Source: a bacterium (GTDB lineage Bacteria; Desulfobacterota; GWC2-55-46; DRQE01). From it: a stretch of 6,157 nt of DNA. The position numbers and the translations under genes are program-made. Positions 1 through 3,264 of the stretch are shown in pieces. The stretch's first letter is position 1. Each line of letters opens with the position of its first letter. Below the pieces are notes generated by a model. It saw only the letters and a list, made by a program, of their open reading frames with translations, made no database searches and was not told the origin of the DNA. Location of the stretch: positions 1,081 to 7,237 of the forward strand of contig JALUQR010000214.1 in NCBI GenBank assembly GCA_027017505.1, read 5' to 3'.

Positions 1-26
1 TTTCTACCCATATAAATTCCTTAACG

Positions 27-37
27 AGGAGGTGATC
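27..37 (+). promoter_or_regulatory. Extended Shine-Dalgarno site of rpsP
   Basis: The run AGGAGGTGATC is an uninterrupted match to the complement of the 16S rRNA 3' end, much longer than the usual 4-6 bases. The GGAGG core lies 15 bases before the rpsP ATG and the last matching base lies 10 bases before it. This is long spacing, but no other in-frame start is available. Strong pairing fits a highly expressed ribosomal protein gene. Confidence 0.8.
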
Positions 38-47
38 GGGCAGACAG

Positions 48-296
48 ATGGCTGTTAAAATCAGACTGGCAAGACACGGAAGCAAGAAGCGACCCTTCTA
101 CAGGATTGTGGTTGCGGACGAGAGGTGTCCAAGGGACGGCCGATTCATAGAGGTGGTAGGCACCTATGATCCGACCAAAGAACCGGCCAAGGTGGAGCTG
201 AAGGAGGAAAGACTCCGTGAATGGCTCAAAAGAGGTGCTCAGACAACTGACACTGTTAAATCCCTCTTTAAAAAAGCAGGACTGAAGGCTAACTAA
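48..296 (+). CDS. rpsP: 30S ribosomal protein S16
   Basis: This is S16, a small protein of the 30S subunit body that binds 16S rRNA and is needed for its assembly. The 82-residue product has the usual family length. It opens with the diagnostic pattern [20 protein letters not shown], then [22 protein letters not shown] (residues 21-42), and has a basic C-terminal tail. The ATG at 48 follows a very strong ribosome binding site at 27-37. It is the first gene of the S16-KhpA-RimM-TrmD-L19 cluster and lies 39 bases before khpA. Its promoter is probably upstream of the window, because only 47 bases precede it. The ffh gene that often sits before rpsP is not visible. Identification is essentially certain. 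Confidence 0.98.
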   Translation: MAVKIRLARHGSKKRPFYRIVVADERCPRDGRFIEVVGTYDPTKEPAKVELKEERLREWLKRGAQTTDTVKSLFKKAGLKAN

Positions 297-321
297 TCCA
301 AATCAAATAAAGACACGCTTG

Positions 322-329
322 AAGGAGGT
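322..329 (+). promoter_or_regulatory. Ribosome binding site that selects the khpA start
   Basis: AAGGAGGT stands in the short rpsP-khpA gap. It is followed by adjacent in-frame GTG (333) and ATG (336) codons. The GGAGG core ends 4 bases before the GTG and 7 bases before the ATG, so normal spacing favours ATG 336. Confidence 0.75.
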
Positions 330-335
330 TCAGTG

Positions 336-566
336 ATGAAGGAGTTGATTGAGTACATCGCAAAGGCACTTGTAGACCACCCTGACCAGGTGAGGGTGTC
401 TGAAATCGAGGGTGAGAAGACCTCGGTGATTGAGCTTGCTGTTGCTAAGGAAGACCTGGGTAAGGTCATAGGCAAGCAGGGAAGAACCGCCAAGGCCATA
501 AGAACCATACTTACAGCCGCAAGCACAAAGCTCAATAAAAGATCAGTCCTCGAGATAGTTGAGTAA
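336..566 (+). CDS. khpA: KhpA, single KH-domain RNA-binding protein
   Basis: KhpA is a small cytoplasmic RNA chaperone-like protein made of one type II KH domain. In firmicutes it pairs with KhpB (Jag/EloR) and binds many transcripts; its role in this lineage is inferred from that. From ATG 336 the product has 76 residues, the standard family length, and begins [19 protein letters not shown]. The nucleic-acid-binding loop VIGKQGRTA lies at residues 44-52, with the GxxG signature GKQG at 46-49 intact. A GTG immediately upstream at 333 is an alternative start adding one residue, but ribosome-binding-site spacing favours the ATG. The gene sits between rpsP and rimM as in many non-gammaproteobacterial genomes. 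Its last 8 bases overlap the start of rimM, suggesting coupled translation. Confidence 0.95.
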   Translation: MKELIEYIAKALVDHPDQVRVSEIEGEKTSVIELAVAKEDLGKVIGKQGRTAKAIRTILTAASTKLNKRSVLEIVE

Positions 567-1074
567 ACAGAAGATAGCCTTTGGAAAAATCGTAGGGGCC
601 CATGGAGTTAAGGGAGAACTCAAGGTTCTCCCTTACATAGAAAAAGAAGAAATGGATGGATTACTATCAGACCTTAAAGGACTCCTTGAAGAGTTCTTCA
701 TAGAGGATGTCCCCTACGAGGTTAAGGGCATTAAAAGGCACAAAGGCGTCTTCCTGGTAAAGCTCAGAGAGGTCAGAAGAAGGGACGAGGCAGAAGCCCT
801 CGTGGGTAAGGAGGTGTTTGTTGAAAGGGATAGCCTGCCCGCCCTTCCAGAGGGTGAATACTACGCCTTTGAGCTTATAGGACTCAATGTGGTAACAGAA
901 GAGAACAGACCTGTGGGAATACTCTCCCACATATTCTCCACAGGCAGTAACGATGTCTACGAGGTAAAAACCCCTGATGGTGGGGAGCTTCTTCTGCCCG
1001 CCATAGAGGATGTGATAGTGAGCGTAGAGCCCGAGAGGGGCAGAATCGTGGTAAGGCTTCCCGAAGGGCTTTAG
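559..1074 (+). CDS. rimM: Ribosome maturation factor RimM
   Basis: RimM binds ribosomal protein S19 and assists late assembly of the 30S head, including processing of 16S rRNA. The product has 171 residues, normal for the family. The N-terminal RimM beta-barrel carries [15 protein letters not shown] (residues 9-23). The C-terminal PRC-barrel begins near YYAFELIGL (101-109) and contains TGSNDVYEV (128-136) and [10 protein letters not shown] (144-153), the regions that usually define the family. The start must be TTG 559: a TAG stop lies immediately before it in frame (556-558), and no ATG or GTG follows before the conserved GKIVGAHG block. Only a weak GAGA (552-555) precedes the TTG, and the gene overlaps khpA by 8 bases, so initiation probably depends on khpA translation. 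A perfect 11-bp inverted repeat lies at codons 17-26. Confidence 0.96.
   Translation: MSKQKIAFGKIVGAHGVKGELKVLPYIEKEEMDGLLSDLKGLLEEFFIEDVPYEVKGIKRHKGVFLVKLREVRRRDEAEALVGKEVFVERDSLPALPEGEYYAFELIGLNVVTEENRPVGILSHIFSTGSNDVYEVKTPDGGELLLPAIEDVIVSVEPERGRIVVRLPEGL
609..635 (+). repeat. Perfect 11-bp inverted repeat inside rimM
   Basis: TAAGGGAGAAC at 609-619 is exactly complementary to GTTCTCCCTTA at 625-635, with a 5-base loop TCAAG. It lies about 50 bases after the TTG start, within the codons for [10 protein letters not shown]. No T-run follows, so it is not a normal intrinsic terminator. The structure is seen directly; any function is unknown. Confidence 0.85.
910..944 (+). repeat. Two mutually exclusive short hairpins in rimM
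   Basis: CCTGTGG (910-916) can pair with CCACAGG (938-944). The overlapping TGTGGGA (912-918) can pair with TCCCACA (925-931) across a 6-base loop. Both stems are perfect 7-bp matches sharing the same left arm, so only one can form at a time. This may be chance: 7-bp stems are expected a few times in a window of this size. Confidence 0.45.
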
Positions 1075-1100
1075 CCCCGAAGGGCCAGGATAGATTAAAG

Positions 1101-1835
1101 ATGAGGTTCCATGTTCTCACCCTCTTTCCCGAGTTCTTCTCTTCCCCCCTGCGTCAGAGTATCATAGGAAGGGCAATAGAGAAGGGCATTCTTACCGTAA
1201 GCCTCCACAACATACGGGACTACGCAGAGGATAAACACAGAACAGTGGACGATACCCCCTATGGCGGTGGAGCAGGCATGGTGCTGAAGGTGGAGCCCGT
1301 GGTAAACTGCCTTGAGGCGGTAAGAAAAAAGACCACCGCAGATAAAACCCTCACCATACTTACCACACCACAGGGTGTAAGGCTTGAGCAGAAACTTGTG
1401 GAAAAACTCGCAGAATACCAGGAGCTTATAATACTCTGCGGTAGATACGAGGGCATAGACGAACGAATAAGGGCGTTTGTGGACATGGAGCTTTCCATAG
1501 GAGACTACATACTCACAGGTGGAGAGATAGCATCGCTTGTGATTATAGACAGTGTGGGAAGACTCGTTCCAGGTGTTGTGGGCGAAAGGGACTCACTTAA
1601 GAGCGAGTCCTTTGCAGATGGACTCCTCGAATACCCCCAGTATACAAGACCCGTTGAGTTCAGGGGTATGAGGGTTCCAGATGTACTGCTCAGCGGACAC
1701 CACGAAAGGATAAGAGAGTGGAGAAGAAGAGAAAGCCTGAAGAGAACACTTGAGCGAAGACCAGACCTTCTTGAAAAGGCAGAACTCACCGAAGAGGATA
1801 GAAGATTTATAAAAGAGTTGACTGAAAAGGACTAA
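1101..1835 (+). CDS. trmD: tRNA (guanine-37-N1)-methyltransferase TrmD
   Basis: TrmD transfers a methyl group from S-adenosylmethionine to N1 of G37 in tRNAs reading CNN codons, preventing +1 frameshifting. The 244-residue product starts MRFHVLTLFPEFF and carries DDTPYGGGAGM (50-60), the knot-forming LCGRYEGIDERI (112-123) and MELSIGDYILTGGE (129-142). The C-terminal tRNA-binding part includes LLEYPQYTRP (175-184) and LLSGHHERIREWR (196-208). Arg154 of the known active site is present. The position matching the general base Asp169 of E. coli TrmD is Glu169 here (KSESF), a conservative change. The ATG is preceded by AGGA at 1087-1090, 10 bases away. The gene follows rimM by 26 bases, in the usual operon order. 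Confidence 0.98.
   Translation: MRFHVLTLFPEFFSSPLRQSIIGRAIEKGILTVSLHNIRDYAEDKHRTVDDTPYGGGAGMVLKVEPVVNCLEAVRKKTTADKTLTILTTPQGVRLEQKLVEKLAEYQELIILCGRYEGIDERIRAFVDMELSIGDYILTGGEIASLVIIDSVGRLVPGVVGERDSLKSESFADGLLEYPQYTRPVEFRGMRVPDVLLSGHHERIREWRRRESLKRTLERRPDLLEKAELTEEDRRFIKELTEKD
1586..1613 (+). repeat. 9-bp hairpin over the TrmD active-site codons
   Basis: AAGGGACTC (1586-1594) pairs with GAGTCCTTT (1605-1613) through eight Watson-Crick pairs and one G-T wobble, around a 10-base loop. It covers the codons for ERDSLKSESF and ends in only three T residues before coding sequence continues. It therefore resembles a weak terminator in shape but is unlikely to act as one. Confidence 0.55.
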
Positions 1836-1846
1836 TGGTGTAAATT
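1818..1846 (+). promoter_or_regulatory. Candidate sigma70 promoter for rplS and downstream genes
   Basis: TTGACT (1818-1823; five of six consensus bases) is followed by a 17-base spacer and TAAATT (1841-1846; four of six). The -35 box lies in the last codons of trmD and the -10 box just after its stop. Transcription would start near 1853, leaving a leader of roughly 37 bases before the rplS ATG that includes its ribosome binding site. This would let L19 and the rnhB-yraN-polA genes be expressed apart from rpsP-trmD. It rests on consensus matching only. Confidence 0.4.
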
Positions 1847-1872
1847 AACTTATCTTAAATTTATGTTTCTCC

Positions 1873-1884
1873 TGGAGGGTGATT
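1873..1884 (+). promoter_or_regulatory. Ribosome binding site that selects the rplS start
   Basis: TGGAGGGTGATT closely matches the anti-Shine-Dalgarno complement. GGAGG (1874-1878) ends 11 bases before ATG 1890. The site lies downstream of the earlier in-frame ATG at 1863, so it supports the shorter 115-residue L19. Confidence 0.7.
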
Positions 1885-1889
1885 CAAAG

Positions 1890-2237
1890 ATGGACAGCAT
1901 ACTTTCGAGCGTAGAGAAGGATTACCTGAGGACCGATATTCCAGAGTTTCGTCCTGGAGATACTGTGGTGGTTAATGTGAAGATAAAAGAGGGCGATAAG
2001 GAAAGGGTGCAGGCTTTTGAGGGTGTGGTAATCAGAAAAAGAGGCGGAGGCACAGGAGCAACATTCACCGTAAGGAAGGTCTCCTATGGCATAGGTGTGG
2101 AAAGAACATTTCCGCTTCACTCGCCAAGTATAGAGTCCATAGTTGTAAAGGCAAGGGGAAGGGTGAGAAGGGCAAGGCTTTACTACCTGCGGGGTCTTAA
2201 AGGCAAGAAGGCAAGAATAAAAGAGCGCAGAGAATAA
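1890..2237 (+). CDS. rplS: 50S ribosomal protein L19
   Basis: L19 sits at the interface of the 30S and 50S subunits and contributes to an intersubunit bridge. From ATG 1890 the product has 115 residues, the normal length. Family blocks include [11 protein letters not shown] (20-30), [10 protein letters not shown] (39-48), [20 protein letters not shown] (59-78), RRARLYYLR (93-101) and ARIKERR (108-114). An in-frame ATG at 1863 would add nine residues (MFLLEGDSK) with no counterpart in the family and would place the ribosome binding site inside the gene, so it is rejected. The gene follows trmD by 54 bases, the largest gap before polA's end, and a promoter candidate lies in that junction. It ends 11 bases before rnhB. 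Confidence 0.97.
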   Translation: MDSILSSVEKDYLRTDIPEFRPGDTVVVNVKIKEGDKERVQAFEGVVIRKRGGGTGATFTVRKVSYGIGVERTFPLHSPSIESIVVKARGRVRRARLYYLRGLKGKKARIKERRE

Positions 2238-2248
2238 AAAAACCTTTT

Positions 2249-2848
2249 ATGGACTCCTTTGAAGCAAGGGCCCTCAGCGAGGGCTACGATGTGATTGTGG
2301 GTGTGGATGAGGCAGGCAGGGGGCCTATAGCAGGTCCTGTGGTTGCAGGTGCGGTTGTGTTCTCAAGAAAACTGCTGGAACTGGGGCTAAAGGACTCAAA
2401 AAAACTCTCCCCTTTGAAAAGAGAAGCCTTCTCACACAGTATATTCATAAACAGTCCCTCCGTTGGGGTGGGTGTGGCGTGGACAGAGGAGGTGGACAGC
2501 CTCAACATCCACAGGGCATCACTTACCGCCATGAGGAGGGCTGTGGAGAATCTCAAAAAAAGGGGTATAAGCCCCCAGATACTGCTTGTGGATGGGCCTC
2601 ACTCCATACCAGAACTCACCATACCGCAGATACCCGTAGTATCGGGTGACTCGCTGAGCGTAACAATAGCAGCAGCATCCATAGTGGCAAAAACCACAAG
2701 GGACAACATAATGAGGGCATACCACAGGCTCTACCCTGACTACCAGTTTGAGACAAACAAGGGTTATCCCACAAAAGACCATATAACAGCTCTCGATGAG
2801 ATAGGACCCTCTCCAGTACACAGAAGGAGCTTTTCTCCTTTAAAATGA
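2249..2848 (+). CDS. rnhB: Ribonuclease HII
   Basis: RNase HII cuts the RNA strand of RNA-DNA hybrids and nicks DNA 5' of single embedded ribonucleotides, starting ribonucleotide excision repair. The 199-residue product has the type 2 RNase H fold signature: GVDEAGRGPIAGPVVAGAVV (18-37), with active-site Asp20 and Glu21, then LKDSKKLSP (47-55), LLVDGP (112-117) with Asp115, and SGDSLSVTIAAASIVAKTTR (132-151) with Asp134. All four metal-binding acids are therefore present, as is the GYP motif (172-174) before the C-terminus. No Shine-Dalgarno sequence is obvious before ATG 2249. The A/T-rich leader and 11-base gap after rplS suggest translation coupled to L19. It overlaps yraN by four bases (ATGA). 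Confidence 0.97.
   Translation: MDSFEARALSEGYDVIVGVDEAGRGPIAGPVVAGAVVFSRKLLELGLKDSKKLSPLKREAFSHSIFINSPSVGVGVAWTEEVDSLNIHRASLTAMRRAVENLKKRGISPQILLVDGPHSIPELTIPQIPVVSGDSLSVTIAAASIVAKTTRDNIMRAYHRLYPDYQFETNKGYPTKDHITALDEIGPSPVHRRSFSPLK
2823..2841 (+). promoter_or_regulatory. Hairpin enclosing the yraN Shine-Dalgarno sequence
   Basis: AAGGAG (2824-2829) is exactly complementary to CTCCTT (2835-2840) around the loop CTTTT; G2823 and T2841 add a wobble pair. The left arm is the only Shine-Dalgarno-like sequence upstream of the yraN ATG at 2845. Folding would hide it, while ribosomes finishing rnhB would open it. This fits translational coupling across the ATGA overlap. The pairing is seen; the regulatory role is inferred. 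Confidence 0.5.
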
Positions 2849-3252
2849 AGAAGCTTCTGAAAAGACTCTTTGCACCCTCTAACACAAGGGAAGACCTCGG
2901 AAGAAGAGGCGAGAGGGAGGCAGAAAGGTTCCTTAAGAAAAGGGGCTACAGGATAATAGAGAGAAACTACAGAACACGCCACGGAGAGATAGACCTTGTG
3001 GCCCTCTATGGCGATACCCTGGTGTTTGTGGAGGTTAAAACAAGGCTCTCACAGGAGTTCGGGCTTCCGCAGGATTCTGTGAGGGGAAAAAAGAGGACAC
3101 ACATTGTAAAGGTCGCAGGCCACTTTATTGCTGAAAACCCGCAGTTCAGAGACCATAATGTGAGATTCGATGTGGTGGGAATCACCATGGAAGGCAGAAC
3201 CCCGAGGATAGAGCACATAGCCCATGCCTTTGATGTAGAGGGAAAGAGCTGA
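2845..3252 (+). CDS. yraN: YraN/UPF0102 family endonuclease-like protein
   Basis: This is a small cytoplasmic protein of the UPF0102 family, which has a restriction-endonuclease-like fold; its cellular role is not firmly established, though a part in DNA processing or repair is suspected. The 135-residue product begins with a basic stretch (MKKLLKRLF), then LGRRGEREAERFLKKRGYRI (18-37), NYRTRHGEIDLVA (41-53) and LVFVEVKTR (59-67). The putative metal-binding residues of the nuclease fold are Glu48, Asp50 and the Glu63-x-Lys65 pair. RFDVVGI (107-113) is the conserved C-terminal strand. It is about ten residues longer than many homologues, mostly at the termini. The start overlaps the rnhB stop as ATGA, and polA follows after 12 bases. 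Family identity is strong; function is open. Confidence 0.93.
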   Translation: MKKLLKRLFAPSNTREDLGRRGEREAERFLKKRGYRIIERNYRTRHGEIDLVALYGDTLVFVEVKTRLSQEFGLPQDSVRGKKRTHIVKVAGHFIAENPQFRDHNVRFDVVGITMEGRTPRIEHIAHAFDVEGKS

Positions 3253-3264
3253 AAAACAGGGAAG

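Noticed and set aside
11..16. TATAAA as a -10 box for rpsP
   Set aside because: It matches five of six consensus bases, but the matching -35 would lie before the window, so no promoter can be supported.
333..335. GTG start for khpA
   Set aside because: It lies only 4 bases after the GGAGG core; the adjacent ATG has better spacing and gives the standard 76-residue protein.
1863..1889. Earlier in-frame ATG for rplS (nine extra residues)
   Set aside because: The extension is absent from L19 proteins and contains the ribosome binding site that serves ATG 1890.
2554..2578. Minus-strand terminator-like sequence (G-run, short loop, C-run, then T-run)
   Set aside because: The stem is only 4 bp, it lies inside rnhB, and there is no minus-strand gene for it to terminate.
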